Shown: piece after piece, positions 36,592 to 45,514 of the stretch
Layout of the letters: every line of letters begins with the position of its first letter
How positions within the stretch are numbered: position 1 is the stretch's first letter
From: JAXGQE01 sp040766585
GTDB taxonomy: Bacteria; Bacillota; SLNR01
Assembly: GCA_040766585.1 (NCBI GenBank)
Contig: JAXGQE010000002.1
Location: 124,001 to 188,000, forward strand
Direction: 5' to 3'
DNA length: 64,000 bases
Translations under genes and position numbers: made by a program
Notes under the pieces: model-generated
What the model was told of the DNA's origin: nothing
Seen by the model: only the letters and a program-made list of their open reading frames with translations
Database searches by the model: none

Positions 36592-37162
36592 GCAGTCTAG
36601 AACGACCCGGGAAACATCGGTTCAGGTTCGTCTGAACATCGATGGATCCGGTCAGGCCGATGTGGATACTGGATGCGGCTTTCTGGATCATATGCTGGAA
36701 CTGGTAGCTGTCCACGGGGGAATGGATCTTTATATCCGCTCCTGCGGGGATCAGCAAGTGGATGATCATCACCTGGTGGAAGACACCGGTCTGGTCCTGG
36801 GCCGCTGCCTGCTGGAAGCGCTGGGGGATAGAGCGGGTATTCTGCGTTATGGGATGGCGTTGATTCCCATGGACGAGAGTTTGGCCCGCTGTGTGGTGGA
36901 TATTAGCGGACGACCGTGGATTGAAGAGCGGATGACTTTTTCATCCCAGCGTGTGGGGATGTTTGATACGGAGCTGGTTCTGGAATTTTTTACCGCCTTG
37001 GTCCGGGAAGCTCGAATTACTCTGCATCTGGAATTGCTGTACGGAAAAAATACCCACCATCAGATCGAAGCCGTGTTTAAAGCGTTTGCCCGTTCACTGA
37101 GGATGGCCTGCCAAAAAGGATCGGATAACAAGATACCATCCAGCAAAGGAGTGCTGACATGA
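36578..37162 (+). CDS. hisB: Imidazoleglycerol-phosphate dehydratase HisB
   Basis: A 194-residue monofunctional dehydratase with no phosphatase domain. The metal-binding motifs GCGFLDHMLELVAVHGGMD, VDDHHLVEDTG, and KNTHHQIEAVFKAFARSL are intact. ATG 36578 follows GGAGGTG by 7 nt and overlaps the end of hisC by 14 nt. The separate PHP-type phosphatase at the operon end supplies the missing histidinol-phosphatase activity. Confidence 0.96.
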   Translation: MRISEQSRTTRETSVQVRLNIDGSGQADVDTGCGFLDHMLELVAVHGGMDLYIRSCGDQQVDDHHLVEDTGLVLGRCLLEALGDRAGILRYGMALIPMDESLARCVVDISGRPWIEERMTFSSQRVGMFDTELVLEFFTALVREARITLHLELLYGKNTHHQIEAVFKAFARSLRMACQKGSDNKIPSSKGVLT

Positions 37163-37770
37163 TTACCATCGTGGATTACGGCATGGGGAACTTATACAGC
37201 GTGGCCAATGCACTGAAGTATTTGGGAGAATCGTACCGGATCAGTGCGGACCCGGATACGATCCGCCGAGCGGATCGAGTGATCCTCCCGGGGGTAGGGT
37301 CGTTTCAGGAAGCATCATACCGGCTTCGCACCACCGGCCTGCAGGATGCTTTGTTGGAATATGCCGCCCGGCAGCGCCCGCTGCTGGGAATCTGCCTGGG
37401 GATGCAGCTTCTGGCCGACATCGGCGATGAAGGCGGTGAAAGCCCCGGGCTGGGTCTGATACCGGGACGGGTAGAACGGTTTCAGACGGATCAGAAGCTG
37501 CCACACGTGGGGTGGAATCAGCTGCTCCCTGCTAGGAGCGATCCGCTTCTGCAGGGATTGGATCCAGAACCATTTGTCTATTTTGTCCACTCTTATATCC
37601 TGAAGCCGCGCCAGGATATTCTTACGGTAGCCTGGTCAGAATACGGGAAACCGTTCTGTGCCATGGTTCGGTCCGGAGCGGTGGCGGGGGTGCAGTTTCA
37701 TCCGGAAAAAAGCAGTTCAGCAGGAATGAAGATTCTTCAAAACTTTTGCGAAGGGAGCGATGGACCATGA
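37159..37770 (+). CDS. hisH: Imidazole glycerol phosphate synthase subunit HisH
   Basis: A 203-residue class I glutamine amidotransferase. The nucleophile Cys lies in LLGICLGMQLL, and the catalytic His-Glu in GVQFHPEKSS. It makes ammonia for HisF. The start overlaps the hisB stop and the stop overlaps the hisA start, each by 4 nt. Fifth of the closely packed plus-strand chain hisD-C-B-H-A. Confidence 0.95.
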   Translation: MITIVDYGMGNLYSVANALKYLGESYRISADPDTIRRADRVILPGVGSFQEASYRLRTTGLQDALLEYAARQRPLLGICLGMQLLADIGDEGGESPGLGLIPGRVERFQTDQKLPHVGWNQLLPARSDPLLQGLDPEPFVYFVHSYILKPRQDILTVAWSEYGKPFCAMVRSGAVAGVQFHPEKSSSAGMKILQNFCEGSDGP

Positions 37771-38509
37771 TCATTTATCCGGCAGTGGATATTCGTATGG
37801 GACAATGTGTCCGGTTGGAGCAGGGGGACTTTCAGCGAGGAATGCAGGTGGCTGAGAGTCCGATTCAGGCCGCCAGGAACTGGCAGAAGCAGGGGGCAGA
37901 ACGGCTCCATGTGGTGGACCTGGACGGTGCCCGAGCCGGCTATCCATGCAATTTGGCCCGCATTGCGGAAATTGCCAAGGTGGTTTCCATCCCGATTCAA
38001 CTGGGCGGAGGAATCCGCACAGAACAGCATATTGACGAAGCACTGGAGGCTGGTGTATCCCGGGTTGTCCTGGGGACAAGAGCTCTGCAGGATCCCCGGT
38101 GGGTGGCCCGAATGGTTCAGCGCTATCCCGAGAAGATTCTGGCCGGCATTGATGCCCGCCAGGGGAAAGTAGCTGTTCGTGGGTGGTACGAAGATACAGA
38201 AGAAACGGTGATGGCTGTGGCAAAGCGTATGGTGGATGCCGGGGTGACGGAGATCATCTATACCGACATTAGCAAAGATGGCATGCTGCAGGGTCCGATT
38301 TTGTCGGCCTGGAAAAACTTTTGGCAGCAGGAATTCCCATCATTGCCTCGGGTGGGGTGTCATCGTATCAGGATCTGTACCGATTAAAAGAGCTGGAACC
38401 CGTGGGCCTTTCGGGGATCATTATCGGCAAAGCTCTGTACAGTCGAAACATTGACTTGCAGCAGGCTCGGTCCATCCTGACTGAAAAGGAAGGTGAGTGG
38501 GCTTGCTGA
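37767..38509 (+). pseudogene. hisA: HisA (ProFAR isomerase), single frameshift
   Basis: MIIYPAVDIRMGQCVRL, LGGGIRTEQHIDEALEAGVSRVVLGT and IYTDISKDGMLQGP are classic HisA in the first frame. Near 38300 the frame breaks: the first frame stops at 38387, while GLEKLLAAGIPIIASGGVSS continues in another frame to 38509. The junction reads GGTCCGATTTTG where GGTCCGGATTTTG would restore one frame, so a single G is missing. Everything else, including overlaps with hisH and hisF, is intact, so a base-calling error is likelier than a null allele. Confidence 0.9.
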
Positions 38510-39258
38510 GCAAACGAATTATTCCCTGTCTGGATGTAAAAGACGGCCGGGTGGTCAAGGGGGTGCAGTTTGTGAATTTGACAGATGCCGGCGATCCGGC
38601 TGAAATGGCTGCACTGTACGATCGGGAAGGAGCCGATGAGTTGGTGTTTTTGGATATCACCGCCTCCGGGGAAGGAAGAAAAACCATGGTATCCGTCGTT
38701 GAAAAGACAGCTGCTAAGGTCTTTATCCCTTTCACTGTAGGGGGAGGTATCTCATCGGTTGACGATATGACCCGGTTGCTGCGAGCCGGTGCAGATAAAA
38801 TCTCTTTGAACACAGCAGCCTTCAATGACCCCAAACTGATCTCTGAGGGAGCTCGGCTCTTTGGCAGCCAATGCATAGTGGTGGCTGTGGATGCCGGCCA
38901 CTGGGAGAATGGATGGCAGGTCCTCACCTACGGCGGAAAAAACAAAACAGGGCGGGATGTACTGGCGTGGGTGAAAGAAGCCGTGGATCGGGGTGCCGGG
39001 GAAATCTTGCTGACCAGTCTGGACCGGGACGGTACCCAGGATGGGTATGCTTTGGATCTGACTGCCCGGGTGGCAGAAGCTGTATCGGTTCCGGTCATTG
39101 CCTCCGGAGGGGCTGGAGCTCTGGCTCATTTCCGGGATGTCTTAACTGCCGGGAAAGCCGATGCGGCCCTGGCAGCCTCAGTGTTCCATTTCGGGACTTT
39201 CCGGATTCAGCAGGTGAAAGAGTATCTGCAGCAGGAAGGGGTGCCTGTGCGACTGTGA
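38503..39258 (+). CDS. hisF: Imidazole glycerol phosphate synthase subunit HisF
   Basis: A 251-residue TIM-barrel cyclase. Start MLSKRIIPCLDVKDGRVVKG (TTG 38503) gives the usual family N-terminus with the catalytic Asp; GTG 38497 is possible. Phosphate-binding loops TVGGGISS and IASGGAGAL, and the second catalytic Asp in LLTSLDRDGTQDGYA, are present. The start overlaps the end of hisA and the stop overlaps hisIE. Confidence 0.95.
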   Translation: MLSKRIIPCLDVKDGRVVKGVQFVNLTDAGDPAEMAALYDREGADELVFLDITASGEGRKTMVSVVEKTAAKVFIPFTVGGGISSVDDMTRLLRAGADKISLNTAAFNDPKLISEGARLFGSQCIVVAVDAGHWENGWQVLTYGGKNKTGRDVLAWVKEAVDRGAGEILLTSLDRDGTQDGYALDLTARVAEAVSVPVIASGGAGALAHFRDVLTAGKADAALAASVFHFGTFRIQQVKEYLQQEGVPVRL

Positions 39259-39896
39259 ACCCATGGATGAAAGATATTGTCTACGATGAAAAAGGGCTGG
39301 TACCGGCTGTGGTACAGGATGCGCGGACTCAGGAGGTACTGATGCTGGCCTACATGAATGAAGAATCCCTGGAAAAGACAATGCAGGATGGCGAAGCGTG
39401 GTTTTACAGCCGCAGCCGGCAGTCTCTCTGGAAGAAAGGAGAAACTTCCGGCAATGTGTTGAAACTGCTGCGCATTGACTATGACTGCGACGCGGATACC
39501 CTGCTGCTGCAGGTGAATCCGGCAGGACCTGTCTGCCATACCGGGGCGCGGACCTGTTTTTACCGCTGTGGCTGGAGCCGGGATCCCCAACCTGGGGACT
39601 GGCCCGGTGGATGGTTCCTGCCACGGCTGGATCGTACTGTTTCTCAGCGCAAAGCCGATTCACCGGATTCATCCTACACAGCTCAATTGTTTTCAGCCGG
39701 CCTGGACAGGATTCTGAAGAAAGTGGGAGAAGAAAGCGGGGAAGTGATGATCGCTGCCAAAAACTCAGATTCCCAGGAACTGGTATATGAGATGGCAGAC
39801 CTCTGGTATCACTGTCTGGTGCTTTTACACAGCAAAGGATTGACACTGGCGGATGTGGATGCTGAGTTGGCCCGTCGCCGCAAGGGAGGAGATTAG
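39255..39896 (+). CDS. hisIE: Bifunctional phosphoribosyl-AMP cyclohydrolase/phosphoribosyl-ATP pyrophosphatase HisIE
   Basis: A 213-residue fusion. HisI part (1-115): VLMLAYMNEESLEKT, FYSRSRQSLWKKGETSGNVL, and zinc ligands DYDCDADTLLLQV and CHTGARTCFYR. HisE part (135-213): LKKVGEESGEVMIAAKN and YEMADLWYHCLVLL. Steps two and three of the pathway. GTG 39255 overlaps the hisF stop; ATG 39267 is an alternative start. Confidence 0.94.
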   Translation: MNPWMKDIVYDEKGLVPAVVQDARTQEVLMLAYMNEESLEKTMQDGEAWFYSRSRQSLWKKGETSGNVLKLLRIDYDCDADTLLLQVNPAGPVCHTGARTCFYRCGWSRDPQPGDWPGGWFLPRLDRTVSQRKADSPDSSYTAQLFSAGLDRILKKVGEESGEVMIAAKNSDSQELVYEMADLWYHCLVLLHSKGLTLADVDAELARRRKGGD

Positions 39897-39897
39897 G

Positions 39898-40668
39898 ATG
39901 AGGGTGGATTACCACGTCCATGCTTTGGGGCATCTGGAGTATACGCATTCACAGAATCATTTGCGGGATATATTTCAGGCAGCGGAAAAAGCCGGATTGC
40001 AGGAAATTGGGCTGGCGGATCATGACGAATATGCCGACCATTTTCAGCTTTCAGTCATCCGAAAAACTGCAGCCGACTATCCGGCACTGCAGGTGCGGCA
40101 GGGTGTGGAAGTGGATTACCGCCCGGAACGGGAAACGGAAATCCGTCGGTTGCTGTCTTCGTTCCCGTATGATTACGCCATCGGATCGGTGCACAGTGTC
40201 GATGAGTGGCCCTTTGACCATCCGGATTACCGGGACGGCTACCACCGGTGGGACGTGGATGAACTGTACAAAGCCTATTACGAAGCAGTGGCACAGGCAG
40301 CCCAATCCGGCTTGTTTGACATCATTGGTCATCTGGATCTGATCAAAGTCTTCGGCTTTAGACCCGTTCGGAATCGGATTTCTTTGGCCCAGCCGGCTCT
40401 GGAATCCATTCGGGACAACGAATTGTGCGTGGAGATCAACAGCAATGGGTGGTACAAACCCGTGCAGGAAGTCTATCCGGAAGAAACACTGATCGCTGTC
40501 TGCATCGACATGGGTATTCCGTTAACCACCGGTTCCGATGCCCATAGCCCTCAGCATGTGGGCCGCGATCTGAACCGGATCGAGGATCTTCTTTGCCGTC
40601 TGGGGGCAGGCACCCTGACTGTATTTCAAAAACGCAGCCCCCGGTCGGTGGGTATCGGCCCTGAATGA
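39898..40668 (+). CDS. hisK: Histidinol-phosphatase, PHP family (HisK)
   Basis: A 256-residue PHP-domain phosphatase. VDYHVHALGHLEY, GLADHDEYADH, QGVEVDYRPE, GSVHSVDEWPFD, IIGHLDLIKVFG and TTGSDAHSPQHVGRD are the ordered metal-binding motifs. It hydrolyses histidinol phosphate, the step HisB lacks here. AAGGGAGGA lies upstream of the ATG, 1 bp after the hisIE stop. It ends the operon. Confidence 0.93.
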   Translation: MRVDYHVHALGHLEYTHSQNHLRDIFQAAEKAGLQEIGLADHDEYADHFQLSVIRKTAADYPALQVRQGVEVDYRPERETEIRRLLSSFPYDYAIGSVHSVDEWPFDHPDYRDGYHRWDVDELYKAYYEAVAQAAQSGLFDIIGHLDLIKVFGFRPVRNRISLAQPALESIRDNELCVEINSNGWYKPVQEVYPEETLIAVCIDMGIPLTTGSDAHSPQHVGRDLNRIEDLLCRLGAGTLTVFQKRSPRSVGIGPE

Positions 40669-40702
40669 ACTGGTGCTGCAGTGTGAAATGAATCCGACCG
40701 TG

Positions 40703-40722
40703 TTGGGGTCTTTAAGCCCCAA
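40703..40722. repeat. Hairpin after the histidine operon
   Basis: TTGGGG pairs with CCCCAA around 8 nt, 35 bp past hisK. No T-run follows, so termination here is uncertain. The short ORF reading through it (about 40689-40760) has no recognised match. Confidence 0.4.
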
Positions 40723-40835
40723 GGAATTTCTCGATGGTTATTTACGAGAGACTGCTGCATAATGGGTGGTCAGGTATTCATATGCAGATCAGTTGCGAAT
40801 CCGAAAAAGCATAAGAGTCCACTATTTTTTTGTTT

Positions 40836-42035
40836 CTAAAAATGCTCCATCAATAAAAATTCCTTTATATTTATATGCTTTATCCCGTTTCTACCTCTAT
40901 CGATATCATCCATCGAAACAACATATTTGGGATAGTTATCTGGTATCGATTCGAGTACAGAAAACTCTCTTTCCACCGTTTCATCGGAAGCGAGCAAATA
41001 AGAGACCTGGATGTATATTCTTGAATTTCCGATTGATGCAACAAAATCCACTTCATTGTTAGCATTTTTTCCTATTCTCACATCATAACCCCTACCAAGC
41101 AATTCCATATAAACGATATTTTCTAGGGTTTGATTGATATCACGCATATTATTTCCAAACACTGCTTCACGAATTCCATGATCTGCTATATAAATTTTTT
41201 CCTGAAATTGTAGTAATTTTTTACCAATCAGATCTTCTCTTTGTACCAAATGTAAGAAACAGGCAGCTATACAATAGTCTATATAATTATAGATAGTTTC
41301 TGTCGAAACGCTTCTTAGTTCATTCTTAAGATACTTTGATATGCCAGTGGCTGAAAATGTATTGCCAATATTAGCAATAAAAAATTGAATAATTCTCTTC
41401 AACAATTCAATGTCCCTTACCTTATTTCGAGTCGCAATATCCTTCAATATGATTGAATCGTTCATATCATTCAAATACTGCATAGCACTACGATCATCAA
41501 TTGGAAACTGATAGAGAAATGGCATTCCACCCCTGACGAGATATTGTTGAAATATCTCTGACTTGGTTTTTTGAGGGAAAAAAACAAGTATTTCCTTGTA
41601 TGAGAAAGGATAAATTTTCACTTCTACATATCTGCCAGCCAAGTAGGTTGCAAGCTCACCCGATAGTAATTTAGCATTGGATCCAGTTATATAAATGTCT
41701 GCATTAAAATCAATCATGATAGCGTTAATCATCGTTTCCCAACCGTCAAGTTCCTGTATCTCGTCAAAAAAAAGATATACTTTATGTTTTGATTCAGAGG
41801 CTATTTTTTTTACATGTTCATAGATTCCTTCAATCGTAATATCAAATGGATTCTTTTTACTTTCAAGATTAACAGATATGAAGCGTTCATTATTTATCCC
41901 TTGCTGAATCAACTCTTGTTTAATAAGTTCAAGCATGACAGATTTTCCTGAACGCCGTATGCCTGTTAATACTTTGATAATAGGCTGATTCATAAACGGA
42001 CGAATTTTTGACATGTAGTGTTCTCTCGAAATCAT
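40836..42035 (-). CDS. AAA ATPase with DUF4143 domain
   Basis: A 399-residue protein. Walker A is LTGIRRSGKSVMLELI (about 24-39), Walker B KVYLFFDEIQELDGWE, followed by DIYITGSNAKLLSGELATYLAGRYVE, all typical of AAA_14 ATPases. The C-terminal half is DUF4143, including NEVDFVASIGNSRIYIQVSY, a restriction-fold-like D...E/QxK pattern. ATG 42035 (MISREHYMSK) is preferred; the frame to 42098 has no site. Codon use is much more AT-rich than in the adjoining his operon, pointing to horizontal transfer. Its function is unknown; such proteins move between genomes singly. Confidence 0.85.
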   Translation of the reverse strand: MISREHYMSKIRPFMNQPIIKVLTGIRRSGKSVMLELIKQELIQQGINNERFISVNLESKKNPFDITIEGIYEHVKKIASESKHKVYLFFDEIQELDGWETMINAIMIDFNADIYITGSNAKLLSGELATYLAGRYVEVKIYPFSYKEILVFFPQKTKSEIFQQYLVRGGMPFLYQFPIDDRSAMQYLNDMNDSIILKDIATRNKVRDIELLKRIIQFFIANIGNTFSATGISKYLKNELRSVSTETIYNYIDYCIAACFLHLVQREDLIGKKLLQFQEKIYIADHGIREAVFGNNMRDINQTLENIVYMELLGRGYDVRIGKNANNEVDFVASIGNSRIYIQVSYLLASDETVEREFSVLESIPDNYPKYVVSMDDIDRGRNGIKHINIKEFLLMEHF

Positions 42036-42281
42036 TTTCGGCACATCCTCTCGCTTTATCCTAAAACTTACTTTAGTACACTTATATCGAAAAGTCAATC
42101 AGTATTTAATATTTGCATTCGGTATATCGAAATCTATATAAAAGTTTGATCCAGGGAACGCCCTGTTCCTTACATTCACACATAAGAATCATGGTATCGA
42201 TTATGATGGCCGCCTTTCACAACACCTTCTGTGTTACTACCGGCGTTCGCAGACTGCGCTTGCCTCAGACACGTCTCCACC

Positions 42282-42327
42282 AATAAAGCAAAGGCCCATT
42301 TATTTGCATGGACCGTTGCTTTATTTT
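42282..42327. terminator. Long hairpin in a gene-poor stretch
   Basis: AATAAAGCAA pairs with TTGCTTTATT, with further inner pairing CCAT/ATGG, then T-rich sequence. The 42036-42662 gap around it is AT-rich and otherwise empty of supported genes; a 34-codon minus-strand frame ending near 42108 could be the remnant of some gene. Confidence 0.55.
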
Positions 42328-42662
42328 ATCCCCCGAACAAGAAATACAACATATAAAAAACAAGATTAACAATATCCTTCTATTCTTTGGTATTAATTCT
42401 TGTCAACAATTGCTACCAATCATCACAAGCATTCTGGACTCTTATGTTTGAATAATCCGGAGCGAAATGAGCCATTGTTCCGACGAGGGAGAGCCACTTG
42501 TCCAATATTTTTGAACCACCGTTCCACTTCCCATGGTATCAACAAAGAGTTTTCATTTGGATGAGGCAGCAGGATTTTTTTTTGCCTTGGGGAACCAAAT
42601 AGAGGGTATGTGAACAAAGCCCTTTACCATCGGCAACTGGGTGCAAAAGAGGAGGTCAACGG

Positions 42663-43397
42663 ATGAAAAAATTTCGAGTGGAAGACCCGTTCTGGGACTT
42701 GTTTCCTGAAGCCCGAATCGGGGTGGTGGTCTGCCGGGGTGTGGACAATACCGATCCGGATCGTGAAAAATATGCAAATATTATTGCCTCTGCGCAGATA
42801 GAGGCCATGAAGTACCTGCCGGATCCGGAATTCAGTCAAAACGAAGTCGTGCAGGTCTGGCGAGAGGCCTTTCAACAATTTAAAACCAAAAAAGGAGCCC
42901 GTTCTTCGGTGGAGGCTCTCTTGAAACGGGCACAAAAGGGCAACCCGTTGAATCCCATCAATCCTTTGGTGGATTTATACAATGCGATTTCTCTGTGGTA
43001 TGCCTTACCGTGCGGTGGTGAGGATATCGATACCTTTGAAGGGGACCTGAGATTGACGCTGGCCCACGGAGATGAAGCATTTGTAACCCTGGGAACGGAG
43101 ATCAGCGAACCTCCATTCCCCGGTGAAGTGGTCTACAAAGATGATGCCGGAGCTGTCTGCCGCTGCCTGAATTGGCGGGAGGCGGTACGGACCATGCTGA
43201 CAGAACATACTCAAAATGCATTTCTCTGCCTGGAAATGGTGGATGGGAAAAGGCTGGATGATCTTACGGATGCGGTGGAGAGTCTGGCCGCTCAGGTGTC
43301 ATTTCATCTGGGGGGACAATGCCAGACGGCCATTCTGGATGTGAAAAATCCAGAAATCGAGATTGACCCATCCCATTATCCAAAGATGGAGCCGTAA
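42663..43397 (+). CDS. B3/4 domain protein (PheT-like tRNA-editing fold)
   Basis: A 244-residue protein with the B3/B4 module of phenylalanyl-tRNA synthetase beta. Recognisable parts are ARSSVEALLKRAQKGNPLNPINPLVDLYNAISLWYALPCGGEDID and a later AGAVCRCLNWREAVRTMLTE. Stand-alone B3/4 proteins may edit mischarged tRNA or related adducts. AGAGGAGG lies 7 nt before the ATG. Cotranscription with the following sigma factor is possible, as they are about 110 bp apart. Confidence 0.85.
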   Translation: MKKFRVEDPFWDLFPEARIGVVVCRGVDNTDPDREKYANIIASAQIEAMKYLPDPEFSQNEVVQVWREAFQQFKTKKGARSSVEALLKRAQKGNPLNPINPLVDLYNAISLWYALPCGGEDIDTFEGDLRLTLAHGDEAFVTLGTEISEPPFPGEVVYKDDAGAVCRCLNWREAVRTMLTEHTQNAFLCLEMVDGKRLDDLTDAVESLAAQVSFHLGGQCQTAILDVKNPEIEIDPSHYPKMEP

Positions 43398-43505
43398 GTT
43401 GTTTGGGGCTCTATGGATGCCCGGTGATGGTAATCCGGGTGAGTTTCTGAGCGAAGAGCCAGAATACGAATGATAGATAGCAACTGGAAAAGGAGTTGGG
43501 AAACG

Positions 43506-44201
43506 ATGCGCAGAGGAAAAACCGTACCATTTGAGCGGATTGTCAGTGAGTACGGGCCGATGGTCACTTCCATCTGCCGCAGAATGATCCAAAATGAAGA
43601 GGACGCCCGGGATGCTGCCCAGGAAGTCTGGATGGCGGTATTTCAGGGCTTGCCGGGTTTTCGGGGGGATGCCAAACTCTCCACCTGGATCTATTCGGTC
43701 ACCTGTCGTTCGGCCATGCGCTTTGCAGCCAAAGAAAGGATGTATACGACCCGGTTTTTGCGTCAGTTCCTTCACGGCGATCCTTTGGAAATTCCAGTGG
43801 AGGTCGATATGGACAAGGACCTGTGGATCCGACACATGTGTGACCGATGCCTGACAGGAATCGCCCGCTGCCTGGACTGTGAAACCCGTATCGCTTACTT
43901 TTTCCGGGATATGGTGGAACTGGCCTACGATGAAATCGCAGAAATTCTGGATAAAGATCCGGCGGCAGTACGGCAGATGGTTTCCCGGGCTAGGCGGAAG
44001 CTGAAAAATTTTTTGAAGGATGAATGCAGTCTGCACAACCCGGAGGGGACATGCCAGTGCCGGATGAAACATCTGGTGGAGGAGATTGATCTGCCTGATG
44101 AGTACCGCAAGATGCGAACCTTAGTTGCGCGGGCCAATGTGTACAAAGAATCCAGAAAAGTTCTTCCACAAAAAAATTATTGGGAAAATATCCTGAATTA
44201 A
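43506..44201 (+). CDS. ECF-like RNA polymerase sigma factor with Cys-rich tail
   Basis: A 231-residue sigma-70-family protein. Region 2 (about 8-75) has EYGPMVTSICRRMIQNEEDARDAAQEVWMAVF and STWIYSVTCRSAMRF; region 4 (about 135-175) has YDEIAEILDKDPAAVRQMVSRARRKLKNFL. A C-terminal extension of about 55 residues contains C...NPEGTCQCRMKHLVEEIDLP and could bind a metal or partner. ATG 43506 is used as AAAAGGAG lies 10 nt upstream; 43470 lacks a site. No anti-sigma gene is obvious, though a Cys-rich protein gene follows. Confidence 0.85.
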   Translation: MRRGKTVPFERIVSEYGPMVTSICRRMIQNEEDARDAAQEVWMAVFQGLPGFRGDAKLSTWIYSVTCRSAMRFAAKERMYTTRFLRQFLHGDPLEIPVEVDMDKDLWIRHMCDRCLTGIARCLDCETRIAYFFRDMVELAYDEIAEILDKDPAAVRQMVSRARRKLKNFLKDECSLHNPEGTCQCRMKHLVEEIDLPDEYRKMRTLVARANVYKESRKVLPQKNYWENILN

Positions 44202-44281
44202 TGTCACAAAAAAAGCAATAGCCTCTCTAATAAGGGTGAAAGGGTAAAAAAGCCCAACCGAAAAAGAGGAGGTTATGATGG

Positions 44282-44716
44282 ATGAATTTAGAGAAGAGAA
44301 TACAGGCTATGGAAGCTGCGTATGTGGGTGTGCAGGTGGATGCGATCCGCTGTTTTAATCGGGAAGGTATCCTGGATTCGGTCACAGCGAAGAAAAAAGG
44401 CGAACAGATGGCCATGGGGAAACAACAGGCCCAGCGGATGGGAATTCAAACCACGGAGGAGGTATTCCTGCGGTTGAGTGACATATTCAATTGTGCCCAC
44501 TGGGACATTCAGGTAACGGATAATGGTTTTGCCGCTGAAAACAAAGCTTGTCGCCTGTGTGCTGCGGCAAAAATGGTGGGGGTTCCCAGCCCCTGCAGCC
44601 TATACTGTCTCAACCCCATGGAAGGCATGGTGAAGGGGCTGGATCCCGAGTGTACCTACCGCGTCTGTGAGACCTTGTGGGACGGAGAAAAATGCCGGAT
44701 TGAAATCGATCGATAG
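44282..44716 (+). CDS. Cysteine-rich small protein downstream of the sigma factor
   Basis: A 144-residue protein, mostly helical at the N-terminus, then Cys-rich: NKACRLCAAAKMVGVPSPC, SLYCLNPMEGM, PECTYRVCETLWDGEKC. The ending TLWDGEKCRIEI recalls the C-terminus of 2-amino-thiazoline-4-carboxylate hydrolase-like proteins, but the similarity is slight. AGGAGG lies 9 nt upstream of this ATG. Function is unknown; a redox or metal-sensing partner of the sigma factor is a guess from position. Confidence 0.6.
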   Translation: MNLEKRIQAMEAAYVGVQVDAIRCFNREGILDSVTAKKKGEQMAMGKQQAQRMGIQTTEEVFLRLSDIFNCAHWDIQVTDNGFAAENKACRLCAAAKMVGVPSPCSLYCLNPMEGMVKGLDPECTYRVCETLWDGEKCRIEIDR

Positions 44717-44735
44717 ACAGTAAATCTGATTGATG

Positions 44736-44757
44736 GGGAGCGCTACCGCTCCCTTTT
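44736..44757 (+). terminator. Rho-independent terminator
   Basis: GGGAGCG pairs with CGCTCCC around 4 nt, followed by TTTTT. Confidence 0.85.
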
Positions 44758-44842
44758 TCACGTTTTTCCCGGGTAAAGCAAGAATTATCATCCCTCGTGG
44801 CGAATGAAAAAAAAGAAACATTGTTTCATAAGGAGATGAACA

Positions 44843-45427
44843 ATGATGGAAGAACGAGCTCTTGTCCCCCACGGGTATTCATTAACCGACGAGGACCGCA
44901 ACGAACTCCTCACGACACTTCAGGCGCGTTTTGATACGAATCGAAAGCGTCACCCCACCATCCGCTGGGAGGCGATTCGCGTGAAGTTGATGCAAAAAGA
45001 TTCAGCGCTGCTTTCTTTGCTCTGGATGGAACGAAGCGGGGGCGAGCCGGATGTCGTCGACTACGATCCCAAAAAGGATCAATATCTGTTGGCAGATTGT
45101 GCAGCTGAAACCCCGGCGGGAAGAAGGAATATCTGCTATGATCAAAAAGCGCGTCAGTCCCGGCGCAGGAATGCACCGACTACCAGCGCTGAGGAAGAGG
45201 CAGCGGCATGGGGTATTGAGATCGTAACCCCGGCCCAGTACCGGAAGCTGCAGAAATTGGGTGTTTTTGATACGCATACATCCAGCTGGCTGAAAACACC
45301 CGCCCGCATCCGCCGTCTGGGCGGAGCTTTGTTCGGGGACCGCCGCTTTAACAGTGTATTCATCTACCACAATGGCGCCGACTCCTATTTTTCAGATCGG
45401 GGATTCCGGGGTATTCTGAGAGTATAG
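44843..45427 (+). CDS. DUF4256 domain protein
   Basis: A 194-residue soluble protein matching the DUF4256 family: LLTTLQARFDTNRKRHPTIRWEAIR, SLLWMERSGGEPDVVDYD and DCAAETPAGRRNICYDQKAR, ending in a basic segment with FNSVFIYHNGADSYF. An AAGGAG site lies upstream of the first ATG; the second ATG at 44846 is also possible. The family has no known function. Confidence 0.8.
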   Translation: MMEERALVPHGYSLTDEDRNELLTTLQARFDTNRKRHPTIRWEAIRVKLMQKDSALLSLLWMERSGGEPDVVDYDPKKDQYLLADCAAETPAGRRNICYDQKARQSRRRNAPTTSAEEEAAAWGIEIVTPAQYRKLQKLGVFDTHTSSWLKTPARIRRLGGALFGDRRFNSVFIYHNGADSYFSDRGFRGILRV

Positions 45428-45514
45428 CAGAGGGTATCCATGGCTTGGTGGAATATATAAATCAATGGACAGGGCTCGCGCATGGAGCCATCCCTGCCTG
45501 AAGGAGGAAAGATA

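Noticed and set aside
38295..38400. Programmed frameshift in hisA
   Set aside because: No slippery heptamer or downstream structure; a simple missing base explains it and the family is never frameshifted.
40687..40761. 24-codon open frame after hisK
   Set aside because: No ribosome site and no match; it overlaps a hairpin.
42100..42260. Short minus-strand frame that could be a PIN or toxin fragment
   Set aside because: Only about 34 codons and no recognisable motif.
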